Source: JACKGS01 sp964448015
Lineage (GTDB): Bacteria; Patescibacteriota; Saccharimonadia; Saccharimonadales; UBA7683
DNA length: 31,331 nt
Assembly: GCA_964448015.1 (NCBI GenBank)
Contig: CAYUUV010000009.1
Location: forward strand, 1-31,331
Direction: 5' to 3'
Numbering within the stretch: position 1 is the stretch's first letter; every line of letters begins with the position of its first letter. The notes under the pieces are model-generated. The model saw only the letters and a program-made list of their open reading frames with translations. It did not search any database and was not told where the DNA came from. This document shows, one piece after another, positions 1 through 8,100 of the stretch. A program made the translations under genes and the position numbers.

Positions 1-356
1 CTTCTACGTGTGTAGTTTATTCTGGAATTTTACAAACCGGGAATCTTAAGAAAAAACAAAAATGGTTCCTGGCTTGAAATCAGAAAGGTGTCGAAATCTA
101 CGCTGATATACCGTAGATTCCCAAGCTCGAAAAATATGACACCGGCGAAGCATTATCAAGCGTCATGCTACCGATGGCTCTAGGTTAAACTAGTGCTGGC
201 GCAAAAGCCTGTTCACGAGCAACAAATGGATTGATGCTTGCTACGAAAGCTTTTGCTTTTGCAGAAAAGTTTGCAATTAAATAACGAATTGTGTTCGTAA
301 GTCAACACGCTAGTACAGATTGTTAAGGTCTCTTCGTCTAAAGCTATGTCATCCCC
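1..356 (-). ncRNA. ssrA: tmRNA (transfer-messenger RNA), 3' end cut off by the window edge
   Basis: Rescues stalled ribosomes by trans-translation, acting first as tRNA-Ala and then as mRNA for a degradation tag. Read on the minus strand, it starts at 356 with GGGGATGACAT and a degenerate match to the usual TTCGAC segment (TTTAGACGAAG). An H-type pseudoknot follows (GTG..CAC and ACGAA..TTCGT), then GCAAAC at 274-269, the same resume-codon context as in E. coli. The open tag reading frame runs 274-185 and ends in TAA; it encodes 29 residues beginning ANFSAKAKAF and ending EQAFAPALV. CCTAGAGCC after the stop resembles the E. coli sequence there. Near the window edge GAATAAACTACACACGTAG matches the conserved segment before the T arm. 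The acceptor 3' strand, T arm and CCA lie outside. The tag start is inferred from context. Confidence 0.85.
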
Positions 357-529
357 TCGTCGGCGTTGACGCGCTGATCTCGTTTTTTCTTATCAGAAAA
401 AGCTTCGATTTGGCGCTATACGTCTCCTCTCAGATTGAAAAAGTCGCGATGCTTTGTTTTTCAATCTGGCGAAGAACATGTATAGAGTACTATACTCTGT
501 ACAGGTCTGTTGTCTTCACAACATTCCAT
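357..529 (-). ncRNA. Structured 5' leader of the tmRNA precursor, or a separate small RNA
   Basis: About 170 nt lie between the predicted start of transcription (near 529) and the tmRNA 5' end, with no second promoter visible close to the tmRNA. On the minus strand the segment holds several hairpins. The strongest has an 11-bp stem AGATTGAAAAA/TTTTTCAATCT; others are GTTGT/ACAAC, AGAGT/ACTCT and TTTTTCT/AGAAAAA. It may be a leader removed by RNase processing or an independent RNA. No coding frame on either strand looks real. I do not recognise an RNA family in it. Confidence 0.4.
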
Positions 530-535
530 ACTCTT

Positions 536-564
536 ATTATAGCATAACCGTCAAGTTATTGCAA
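536..564 (-). promoter_or_regulatory. Promoter of the tmRNA transcript
   Basis: Read on the minus strand: -35 TTGCAA (564-559), a 17-nt spacer and a perfect -10 TATAAT (541-536). The -35 hexamer is its own reverse complement and also serves the divergent promoter. Confidence 0.7.
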
Positions 565-587
565 GATTTACAATTTTTTGGTATAAT
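559..587 (+). promoter_or_regulatory. Divergent promoter sharing the -35 box with the tmRNA promoter
   Basis: -35 TTGCAA (559-564), 17-nt spacer, -10 TATAAT (582-587). The ATG at 597 is 9 nt after the -10 box, so the mRNA has at most a few leader bases and no Shine-Dalgarno sequence. Confidence 0.7.
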
Positions 588-596
588 TGTCAATCT

Positions 597-929
597 ATGA
601 GTCACGAAGCACCAATCGATTATACGCCTGTAGTAACCGACCTTGGTCCCGGTTCTACCGTTGTTCTTAGCGTCTCCTCCGCCGGCAGCGACCTTACAAC
701 TAGCTATCGCCTCACAAAAATGAGTACGGCAAGTCCTACATTCAAAGTAGAGGCTGTCAACGACCTTCCAGCCAGCGGACCTCCCATTGAATTTACCTCA
801 GGATCAGATGATCTGCCGACAACCTTTGTCAGCGGTGATATTCTAAAATTTAAAGGCAGGTCTGACGATTCCGCCAGTATGACTTTGGGTATTCTCGCAG
901 ATCTCGTGGTCATTAGAAAACGACGTTAG
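597..929 (+). CDS. Hypothetical protein, 110 aa
   Basis: I do not recognise this protein. It is a small, Ser/Thr-rich polypeptide with alternating polar and hydrophobic residues that suggest beta strands, no signal peptide and no membrane segment, ending in a basic tail (VVIRKRR). A strong promoter sits directly upstream, giving a leaderless or near-leaderless mRNA from 597. The next gene follows after 22 nt on the same strand, so the two may be co-transcribed. The well-placed promoter supports this being a real gene, but no catalytic motif is visible and no function can be assigned. Confidence 0.65.
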   Translation: MSHEAPIDYTPVVTDLGPGSTVVLSVSSAGSDLTTSYRLTKMSTASPTFKVEAVNDLPASGPPIEFTSGSDDLPTTFVSGDILKFKGRSDDSASMTLGILADLVVIRKRR

Positions 930-951
930 TCATTACTAGGTTAGGGGAAAT

Positions 952-1389
952 ATGAAACGACCACGCATACCTTTGAGAATCGAAACTGTGGATAATTGTC
1001 AGCAATGCAATCCCTCAGCTTGCTGTATGGGAAGATTAGTTTTGCAGTTAACAGACCCCGAGGCAGATGTAATGCGTGCAACTGGCAACAGGCTTTTCAC
1101 CCACGTAGCTTCTGCCCCCTACGCCAGAGAAGACGCCCCCTACCCTATCGGCATGGTGGTAATAAACGGCACTGCTCAGTTTGATGTTGACCCGAATAAT
1201 CCAAGTGAGCCCCTCCCCGCGCATCAAGGAAGATATATTATGCCAGACAGATGCTCGAATCTAAAAACTGATTTACTCGGTCAAACAAGCTGCGCCATTT
1301 ATGCAAAACGCCCTGAAGCCTGTGCAGATTTTCAGCCGGGGAGTCAAAAATGCCACCAGATGCAAGAACGTCTAAAGCTTGGAATATAA
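952..1389 (+). CDS. YkgJ-type Cys-cluster (putative zinc/iron-chelating) protein
   Basis: 145 aa. The N-terminus carries C16-x2-C19-x4-C24-C25, and the C-terminal half carries a second group (DRCSNL, then TSCAIYAKRPEAC). This is the pattern of the YkgJ/UPF0153 family, thought to bind Zn or an Fe-S cluster; its exact role is unknown. A good Shine-Dalgarno (AGGGGA) precedes the ATG. It follows the hypothetical gene at 597 closely. Its last 18 nt overlap the end of the convergent rsmA gene. The family assignment is sound, the function is not established. Confidence 0.75.
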   Translation: MKRPRIPLRIETVDNCQQCNPSACCMGRLVLQLTDPEADVMRATGNRLFTHVASAPYAREDAPYPIGMVVINGTAQFDVDPNNPSEPLPAHQGRYIMPDRCSNLKTDLLGQTSCAIYAKRPEACADFQPGSQKCHQMQERLKLGI

Positions 1390-2301
1390 CTGATGCCAGT
1401 TATCTATGGTGAGTTCCTGGGCGCGAGCGTCGGGCGAGATATTTGCCTTTTCAAGGAGTTCATCAGCCTCGATTTTTGAAATTTGCAGGCCGCCACTTAA
1501 TGATGAACGGAGTTTTTTGCGCTTTTCTGAAAAGCCAGCGCGAACCAGGTGGAAGAACTTTTTGGTATCAACGTCTGGGAAGAGTGGGGTTGCACGGCGT
1601 TTGATCTGAATAATTTGGCTATCGACTTTTGGCGGGGGCGTGAAGAGTTCGGCTGGCACGAGTTCGCAGAGTTTCACTTCGGCGTAAAACTGTGTGGCAA
1701 CCGCCAAAATACTCATTTCACCAGGGCCAGCAGCAATTCGCTCAGCCACCTCTTTTTGAATTAACAGCGCCATAATCAAGGGCGGATTTTCACTTTCCAA
1801 CATTCGGCGAATGAGATTCGAGGTGAGATAGTAGGGAATATTGGCACAAACTTTATAGTTTTTTGGCAGGCCCAACAGATTAAACTTTAAAATATCTTCG
1901 TTCACTACTTGCAGTTTGTCATTCCGGACCTGCGCTGCCCCGTGAAGGATTTTTCGGGGATCCGGAATCCAAGTATTATCTGCATCACCTTTGGTGATAT
2001 CATTTTTATTGGATCCTGAATCAAGTTCAGGAGGACGGTCTTTTGCTATGACTGCCGACTGCGAACGGGTTAGAAGATTATGTACAAGTTCACTCGCTAG
2101 TTCATCATCGAATTCAACCGCAGTGACATGCGCACCGCGAGCTAGCAGCACTTCGGTAAGTGTACCGAGGCCTGGGCCCACCTCTAACACAGCATCACCC
2201 GCCTGCACCTCTGCAGCTTCTGACATTGCGGCAAGAGAACCAGCATCATGCAGCCAATGTTGCCCAAGTGATTTTTTTGTTGGATGCCGTTGTTCAAACA
2301 T
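1372..2301 (-). CDS. rsmA: 16S rRNA (adenine1518/1519-N6)-dimethyltransferase RsmA with an in-frame repeat insertion
   Basis: Dimethylates the two adjacent adenosines in the helix 45 loop of 16S rRNA during small-subunit assembly, using AdoMet. Visible: N-terminal SLGQHWLHD, AdoMet motif I LEVGPGLG (about residues 39-46), the acidic VEFDDELA, motif NEDILKF (134-140) and catalytic NIPYYL (154-159), then the C-terminal helical domain. At 309 aa it is longer than the usual 260-280. The excess is an Asp/Pro/Lys-rich stretch at about residues 87-128, between the strand 2/helix region and motif III, encoded by a palindromic repeat element (1917-2037). The ATG at 2301 overlaps the end of the PPC gene, as the last gene of a three-gene minus-strand operon. 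Confidence 0.93.
   Translation of the reverse strand: MFEQRHPTKKSLGQHWLHDAGSLAAMSEAAEVQAGDAVLEVGPGLGTLTEVLLARGAHVTAVEFDDELASELVHNLLTRSQSAVIAKDRPPELDSGSNKNDITKGDADNTWIPDPRKILHGAAQVRNDKLQVVNEDILKFNLLGLPKNYKVCANIPYYLTSNLIRRMLESENPPLIMALLIQKEVAERIAAGPGEMSILAVATQFYAEVKLCELVPAELFTPPPKVDSQIIQIKRRATPLFPDVDTKKFFHLVRAGFSEKRKKLRSSLSGGLQISKIEADELLEKANISPDARAQELTIDNWHQLYSKL
1917..2037. repeat. Palindromic repeat element inserted in frame in rsmA
   Basis: Two hairpins in tandem. The first is bounded by TGTCATTCCGGA and TCCGGAA with an inner CCCCG/CGGGG. The second is TCCTGAA-TCAAG-TTCAGGA followed by GGACGG. The second has the same core (CTGAATCAAGTTCAG) and the whole the same two-hairpin layout as the intergenic element at 26487-26552, whose end reads GAATGACA. 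It stays open in the rsmA frame. Confidence 0.7.
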
Positions 2302-2722
2302 TGAGTGTTGATAGCCCTATTGCTTCATCGAGTGATCGGCTTAAACCCTCCTCTTCATACCAGCGATGCAGTAAGATCTCGCAGGTACCGCCAACCGCCA
2401 GCTCTTTGACGTGGCCGCCGACGCCTGAAAAATCTCTTTTAGAAAAAGTGCCGTGTATATGCAAGATTGGCTCATCATCGTTCCAGGCTACATTCCCTTG
2501 CAAGCTGGTGATCTCGGGGATATCGTCGAATTTTTTCCAGGTATACTCCTGTGTTTCTAAATTGTAATAGCCAAGCTCCGCCCACAAAGCACCGCCAAGG
2601 CCAGAAAGCCAGGCGCCTTTGATGCCTTCTGCTTTAACCACTTTCAAAAGATTTTCAACGAGTAACTCGCCTTTATTCAACTTCACCAGCCAGTTATAGC
2701 CATCAAATTTATATGTCATCAC
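2294..2722 (-). CDS. PPC (DUF296, PD1-like) domain protein
   Basis: 142 aa, a single PPC domain. Diagnostic features are the HIHGTFSKRD strand and the GGHVKELAVGGTCEILLH block near the C-terminus, which form the core of this trimeric fold. In plants the domain is found in AT-hook proteins; bacterial stand-alone members have unknown or DNA-related roles. Translation probably begins at the first of two ATGs (2722 or 2719). The start overlaps the end of the upstream Nudix gene (stop at 2709-2711), and its own stop overlaps the rsmA start, so the three genes are translationally coupled. Confidence 0.8.
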   Translation of the reverse strand: MMTYKFDGYNWLVKLNKGELLVENLLKVVKAEGIKGAWLSGLGGALWAELGYYNLETQEYTWKKFDDIPEITSLQGNVAWNDDEPILHIHGTFSKRDFSGVGGHVKELAVGGTCEILLHRWYEEEGLSRSLDEAIGLSTLNV

Positions 2723-3221
2723 TTACCTCCAAAAACTCTTTTAACCTTTGTACAATTTCATCTTCCTGCTTTTTGTTTGGCGCACCAAGCAGTGTAAGTG
2801 CTTGGTTAATTGGCACCCATGTCTTCCCGTCATGCTCATTATCGATATCAGCATCTTCGCTCACCAACTTTGCAGCGTAGTAATGTGTTACTTTTTCAGT
2901 TTGAAATTTTGTTTTCGGGTGCAGGTAACTCCAGTGACGTATTCCAAGATATCCTTCAAGCTCTGCGCTGCAACCAGTTTCTTCCCGGGCTTCACGTAGC
3001 GCCGCCTGAGCTATAGTCTCACTCAAATGCATGTGTCCTTTTGGTAGATGATAGGTATTACGACCGGTGAATTCAGGGTTATTATCAGTTTCAGGCCCTT
3101 CGTGGAAAAGCAGTAAAACCTCTACTTCACCCTCTACTTCACGGTACACTACACAACCCGCACAAATTGCGTGAGGCCAGTCTTTGCTCGCACGATACTC
3201 ACCATCTTCGTAAAATTTCAT
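2709..3221 (-). CDS. Nudix hydrolase
   Basis: 170 aa. The complete Nudix box runs from Gly62 to about residue 84 (GHMHLSE, then REAREETG), matching GX5EX7REUXEEXGU, so metal-dependent pyrophosphatase activity is expected; the substrate (nucleotide, Ap4A-like or other) cannot be read from sequence. First gene of the Nudix/PPC/rsmA operon. Upstream a -10-like TACACT (3228-3233 on the minus strand) stands only 6 nt before the ATG with no Shine-Dalgarno, which suggests a leaderless transcript. Confidence 0.85.
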   Translation of the reverse strand: MKFYEDGEYRASKDWPHAICAGCVVYREVEGEVEVLLLFHEGPETDNNPEFTGRNTYHLPKGHMHLSETIAQAALREAREETGCSAELEGYLGIRHWSYLHPKTKFQTEKVTHYYAAKLVSEDADIDNEHDGKTWVPINQALTLLGAPNKKQEDEIVQRLKEFLEVSDDI

Positions 3222-3227
3222 GTCTTT

Positions 3228-3233
3228 AGTGTA
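3228..3233 (-). promoter_or_regulatory. -10 box of the Nudix/PPC/rsmA operon
   Basis: TACACT on the minus strand, 6 nt before the ATG at 3221. No good -35 box is seen, so this is a weaker call. Confidence 0.4.
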
Positions 3234-3335
3234 GCAGATCTAGTTGAATCTGATTTCTGTTATCTTATGTGTTAGTGCGCTGTATCGCCCACCCTGCACT
3301 CAAGCTATGAGTGACAGGTAGCTATCCTAAAAACT

Positions 3336-3361
3336 GGATTCCCATCGTCGTGGGAATGACA
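3336..3361. repeat. Palindromic repeat, short copy
   Basis: GGATTCCC, a 6-nt loop, GGGAATGACA. One hairpin of the dispersed family ending in ATGACA. Confidence 0.55.
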
Positions 3362-3375
3362 GCACGGGCACCGCG

Positions 3376-3405
3376 TACTACTTACTACATACTACTTGCT
3401 ACTTC
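3376..3405. repeat. Degenerate heptamer tandem repeat
   Basis: Units TACTACT, TACTACA, TACTACT, TGCTACT and a partial fifth. The array ends exactly at the stop codon (3406-3408) of the minus-strand gene. Confidence 0.7.
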
Positions 3406-4548
3406 TTAATACCAGCCACGGCTAGCATGAAAGGCACGAGCAGCAGCCCAGCTACCGTAGCGGCGCAGCACATAGTTTTCCATCCATTGCAGCTGACAGA
3501 CGGCACCAGTTGCGTCCAATGGACAAGGCAATTTAGAGCAGGGAAGTGCTTGAGGAATACCGCAGGCACCCGAAGTTTTATTAACAGCACCCGGGTTACA
3601 GCCAGATTCTTTCCCAACCAGCCAGAGTGCATCAGTGTCGGTGATGCCGGCACCCGCCAGCCATTCTCCGCAATTACCAGGGATATTGACTGCCTGTTTT
3701 GCACCAACCAAAACAACCTGTTTTGTTGGCTCCTCTGTAACAACCTCTTTGATAACTGTTCTAGTGGGTGCACCACCATTACGAGTTACAACCTCGTAGG
3801 TCACAAGCTTTTTCCCGTTCTTACCGGTTTCTTGGATCTTACGATAACCGAGTGGCTGCTGCGCATCTTTGATCTGTTCTTCTGTAAAAGCAGCGACTTC
3901 TTCAACCGTTTCAACGGCTCGACCAATACGAGCCAAACTAACTACCATACCTTCAGTAATACGACCCTGCTGGGGTACATTTAATTCGTCGCCTGCCTCT
4001 AGGGTGACTCCGCGTTCTTCGAGTAGCGCCCCAACGGTATTTTCATTCGTACTGAGTGCACTACTGGTACCGTAGAGATCAAAGGTGATTGTTTTTGCCC
4101 GCTTGATAACCATTTGCGTTCCCGGCGCACCAGCAAAAGGATCGTCGGAACGTTCAAAACTAAATTCATCTTCGGGCTTAGTTGCAAAACCTGCATCTTC
4201 CGCGATCTGCCGCGGCGCTCGTTCGGCAGTCATCACCGTATAATTATTGGCTCCATCCACCACGACAATCGGTCGAGCTCGATAAACGTTAATCGTAAAA
4301 TCCATGCCATTGACTGGTTCAGTCAATGCTGGTTCAGTTTTGTCATGTATACCAATTTCGGTGCCACTGCGATTCAGTACCTCTTGAACTGTTTCGGCAT
4401 TTGTAGCAATTGTTCTGGTCTCACCATCAACATGCACCGTAACCACACGTGCATTCCCGGCTTGTGCCGCCACGCTATGTTTAAATGACACCCCTAATAC
4501 AAGTGCCACCACCACGACTACCAAACTGTATACAAATCGTTTCTTCAT
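3406..4548 (-). CDS. Secreted DUF348/G5 domain protein with lytic-transglycosylase-like C-terminal domain
   Basis: 380 aa, probable cell-wall enzyme of the Rpf/YabE-like group. Residues 1-30 form a signal peptide or N-terminal anchor. Two DUF348 (ubiquitin-like) repeats follow at about 35-80 and 92-140, with part of a third near 150-190, then a G5 domain at about 205-285 (ending EVVTRNGGAPTRTVIKEVV). The C-terminal about 90 residues are a lysozyme-like domain (GNCGEWLAGAG, then LVGKESGCNPGAVN, ending FHASRGWY) of the type seen in aggregation-promoting factors. Glu in GKESGC is the expected catalytic acid, and the Cys pairs suggest disulfides outside the cell. Likely remodels peptidoglycan. 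The mRNA has a real leader, unlike many neighbours. Confidence 0.85.
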   Translation of the reverse strand: MKKRFVYSLVVVVVALVLGVSFKHSVAAQAGNARVVTVHVDGETRTIATNAETVQEVLNRSGTEIGIHDKTEPALTEPVNGMDFTINVYRARPIVVVDGANNYTVMTAERAPRQIAEDAGFATKPEDEFSFERSDDPFAGAPGTQMVIKRAKTITFDLYGTSSALSTNENTVGALLEERGVTLEAGDELNVPQQGRITEGMVVSLARIGRAVETVEEVAAFTEEQIKDAQQPLGYRKIQETGKNGKKLVTYEVVTRNGGAPTRTVIKEVVTEEPTKQVVLVGAKQAVNIPGNCGEWLAGAGITDTDALWLVGKESGCNPGAVNKTSGACGIPQALPCSKLPCPLDATGAVCQLQWMENYVLRRYGSWAAARAFHASRGWY

Positions 4549-4719
4549 AAAAACATGAGGCTAACAAATTCTACTTCCCGCACCTCGCATGTAATATCTA
4601 TTGTAGCATATATATTCTATGTAAACATCGTCATTTGACCCGCCTGTACGTTCAGCTTCAAGCAACAAACTCTCGTATCTGTTATCTCGAGTACGCTTGA
4701 GATGACAAAAAGTGTCGAC
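4549..4719. other. Intergenic region with a repeat and a probable promoter
   Basis: Holds the leader of the G5-domain gene. On the minus strand TACAAT, preceded by an AT-rich stretch and TTTACA with imperfect spacing, is a possible promoter about 50 nt before the ATG. The end facing the Nudix gene holds a palindromic repeat (4681-4707). No gene is seen. Confidence 0.4.
4681..4707. repeat. Palindromic repeat, short copy
   Basis: ATCTCGA and TTGAGATGACA pair imperfectly; it shares the ATGACA end of the dispersed family. It lies just after the Nudix gene (4720) and might act as its transcript end, though no U-run follows on the minus strand. Confidence 0.45.
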
Positions 4720-5199
4720 CTACCGAGTACTCTGTATGTAGGCATAGTGCTTCAGTGCAACAGCTACACTGGGTGAAATATTTTTTGGCAATGCATCGAG
4801 GGAACACCACCTGGCCTCAATCACTTCAAATGGTCGTTTAATTGTTAGTGGGTGCTTTTTTTGAAGATGAGCAACGTAAAACACCGCGGCGTAGCGTGGC
4901 CATACACGATCTACTGGTAATCGATCTTCGCCAAGACACGTCAGATCTGCTTCGTGTAATGTAAGACCGACTTCTTCTTTAACCTCCCGCAGCGCTGCGT
5001 TAATGGCGTTTTCATTTTTATGAATACCACCGCCAGGCAACGACCATTTTTGTAGACCCCCGTAGCTGCGATGCAGCACAAGTGCATTGTCGCACATCAG
5101 TAACACGCGGGTTCTGCGGGAATTATGCAGATACAGGCCAAATACTGGGTAGCCAATACAGTACGCCACTCTCGCCCCAAAAGCCAGAAGACGCTTCAT
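4720..5199 (-). CDS. Nudix hydrolase with N-terminal hydrophobic segment
   Basis: 159 aa. The full Nudix box is present (GGGIHKNEN, then REVKEEVGL). The first 25 residues are hydrophobic and may dock the protein to the membrane. Substrate unknown. The ATG overlaps the uvrD stop codon by 4 nt (ATGA), so it is the second gene of a uvrD-Nudix operon and translationally coupled. The pairing suggests a nucleotide housekeeping role, but this is inference only. Confidence 0.85.
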   Translation of the reverse strand: MKRLLAFGARVAYCIGYPVFGLYLHNSRRTRVLLMCDNALVLHRSYGGLQKWSLPGGGIHKNENAINAALREVKEEVGLTLHEADLTCLGEDRLPVDRVWPRYAAVFYVAHLQKKHPLTIKRPFEVIEARWCSLDALPKNISPSVAVALKHYAYIQSTR

Positions 5200-8100
5200 G
5201 AAAGAAGCTCCAACGGTGCAAACGCCGCGTTTAGCTTTTTCACACCCTTACCACCGAAGGCAATTGCCAGCATTTCACCGTCAACTTCAACAACTGTTCC
5301 CACACCAAATACCTGGTGTCGCACCCTTGCACCAACAGCGACTTGCAGGCTGTGTTCAGGAATATAGTCGGGAATATCCGCAACATGGGTTGGCTGAAAG
5401 AAAGATTCCATGTTTGATTCTTGCGCAACTTCATTGCCATCGATATCACTTAAAAAACGAGAGGCAGGATTATGTTGCGACATACCAAACAATAGGCGAC
5501 TATTGGCATGATACAAAAATAACTCTTCGCGCGCTCTAGTCATGCCGACATAGCACAGTCGGCGCTCTTCTTCCATCTCGGCTGCATCGAACAGAGCGCG
5601 TGAATGTGGAAAGATCGACTCTTCCATCCCGGCCATAAAAACAACGGGGAATTCCAAACCCTTCGCCGCATGCAGTGTCATCAACGTAACGGCATCCACC
5701 GATTCATCAAGTGTATCGAGTCCGGAAAGTAACGCCACTTCCTCTAAAAAGCTATCCAGCCCCAGTGCGTCATATTCTTTTGCAACACTGACAAGTTCTT
5801 TCACGTTTTCAATGCGCTCACCAGCTTGCAGCGAGCCATCATCAAGCGCTATTTGATAACCTGTACGACGAATAACCGCTTCAATGAAATCACTCACCCC
5901 CAGCGATAGTACCGCCTCACCGCTGAGCGAACGTCGTTCAGCATCTTCTTCAAACACTTCTGATGGCGCTTCACCACGAGTCACCGCTAGAGGCGCTTGA
6001 GCCCGCAAGTCAGAGAGTAAGTTACTCAGTTCCACCAGCCCCTTGTAAGCCTTGCCTGTCACCGAGGTACACAATTGCGCCTGCGAGAGCGCCTTGGAAA
6101 GCGTCATATTACCTTCTGATGCCCATTGGAAGAATTTTTCCAGACTCTTTGCGCCAATACCCCGAGCAGGAACATTCACAATTCGCAGGAAACTAGTGCG
6201 ATCTTCGGGTTGATATATCAGGCGAACATAGGCCATGATATCTTTGATTTCTTTGCGATCATAAAAACGCACCCCGCCAACAATACGATACGGCACCCCA
6301 TAGCGCAGCAACGTTTCTTCCAAAGAGCGGCTTTGGGCATTGGTACGGTACAAAATTGCAAAATCACTATGCGGCCGCAGCTTCATAGAAACCTGTGTTT
6401 TTATTTTATTGACCATACTTTCACCTTCATGTACATCAGACTGAACTTGTACAATTTGCACTGGCGAACCCACTCCGGCTTTAGTCCACAATACTTTGTC
6501 GCTACGCTGTTCATTTTTTGTAATGACCGCATGTGCAGCATCAAGAATATTTTTGGTACTCCGATAGTTTTCTTCAAGTTTAATAATGGTTGCACCCGGA
6601 TAGTCTCTTTCAAAATTCAAGATATTACGAAAATCCGCACCTCTCCAACTGTAAATCGAATTATGCACGGCCACCCCATTTGCCATATAGGCATGCACCG
6701 ACTGGATGTCCAGATCGTAAACAGGCCCTTTATAGGCTGTTTTTTCAATTGTGGTAATTTTACTGGCTATGATCGTATTATCGCCCTGTTGCACGGGAAT
6801 CGACATGCCGCTATGAAGTTGACCTGCGGGCATAAACATAAATTTCTTATCTGTCATGAAGGCATACTTATTAATTTGAACCTCGCTAGTGAGATGCTCA
6901 GAAATCTTATCAAGCGTTTCTTCAATAGCCCCATAATGCAGTGCATGTATTTCGCACCGGTAGGTGTCCGCTTTCCCCGGTCTGACCGCACACCCCAGCC
7001 GCTGCATTGCCTCCAGATCACTTAGATCACTGGTATTGATAGAGAGCCTACTTGCCGACCACGGACTTTTTACTGACGTCCGCTTATCGCCGAACAAGAC
7101 CGCGTTCAGATGCACTCGCTTGCTGCCCCCACGTGTCGTTGCCGAAGGGATAAAATGCGGGTAATGATAGTCGATGCCCAAATCTTTCATTAACTCGCCC
7201 GCGCGTTGCACGGTATCAATTTCCGCATATAGCGCATCGATCGATTCCTGGGTAAACTTCATGGACCGATTGGCAAAGGCGTGAAAAACAACCATCGGTA
7301 TACCGTATTTATAAGCGTACAGTGCTTCAAAATATTGCGCTTGCTCGCGAGTTTGACAGACCTGCAGTACCCACATTCGATCAGCTCGTTCTTGATTCGC
7401 CCGCACCCTGAGGCCAATGTCCATCTTTTTTCCATCAAATCGACTACCCTTGGCAAGGCCAATACGATACCCCTTTTTACTTGAAAACATAAGATATACA
7501 AAATAATCGGCAGTTTCTTCCCACCTGGCAAATAAAAGATGGTTAGCCGTTACCCTGAGAGATGCGCCTGACTCTGTTGTAATAGTCAGTATTTCACCAT
7601 GAAAGTTTGACTTTTTATTTCTTAAGACTTCAAAGTAATGTGTTTTGCCGTAGCCGGCCGGAGCTTTGACCTTGTCACCCTTTTTAATTGCTTCAATGGG
7701 CTGAGCACCCTGCTGTGTCTCAATGATGGTTCCCGGAGCGAGACACTGCCAGTCATCACCAACTACACAAAGATTTTGCTTATTAAGCAATTTTATTAGC
7801 TTATACTGAGCACTATTGGTATCTTGATATTCATCTATCATGATGTACTGAAATTGCTGAGACCACTTTTCTTGCAAAGGACGATGGTGCGCAAGCATTG
7901 CCACAGTTTTACCAATCAGGTCGTCGAAATCGAGAGCACCAGCATCTTTGAGCGACTTCTCATACAGCGGAAAAACCTGTGCCGCCACTTTTTGAGCTGG
8001 CAGTGTTGCCGTACCGGCATATTCTGCAGGAGTAATCAGTTCGTTCTTTGCGCCTGAAATCATGCCGCTAATCGCACTAGGTTTGAACTGCTTTTCATCG

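Noticed and set aside
320..547. 75-aa plus-strand reading frame near the left end
   Set aside because: It lies antisense to the tmRNA 5' end and its leader and shows no protein-like features.
6126..7025. 299-aa plus-strand frame
   Set aside because: It is antisense to the uvrD intein, with Cys/His/Phe-rich composition typical of a shadow frame.
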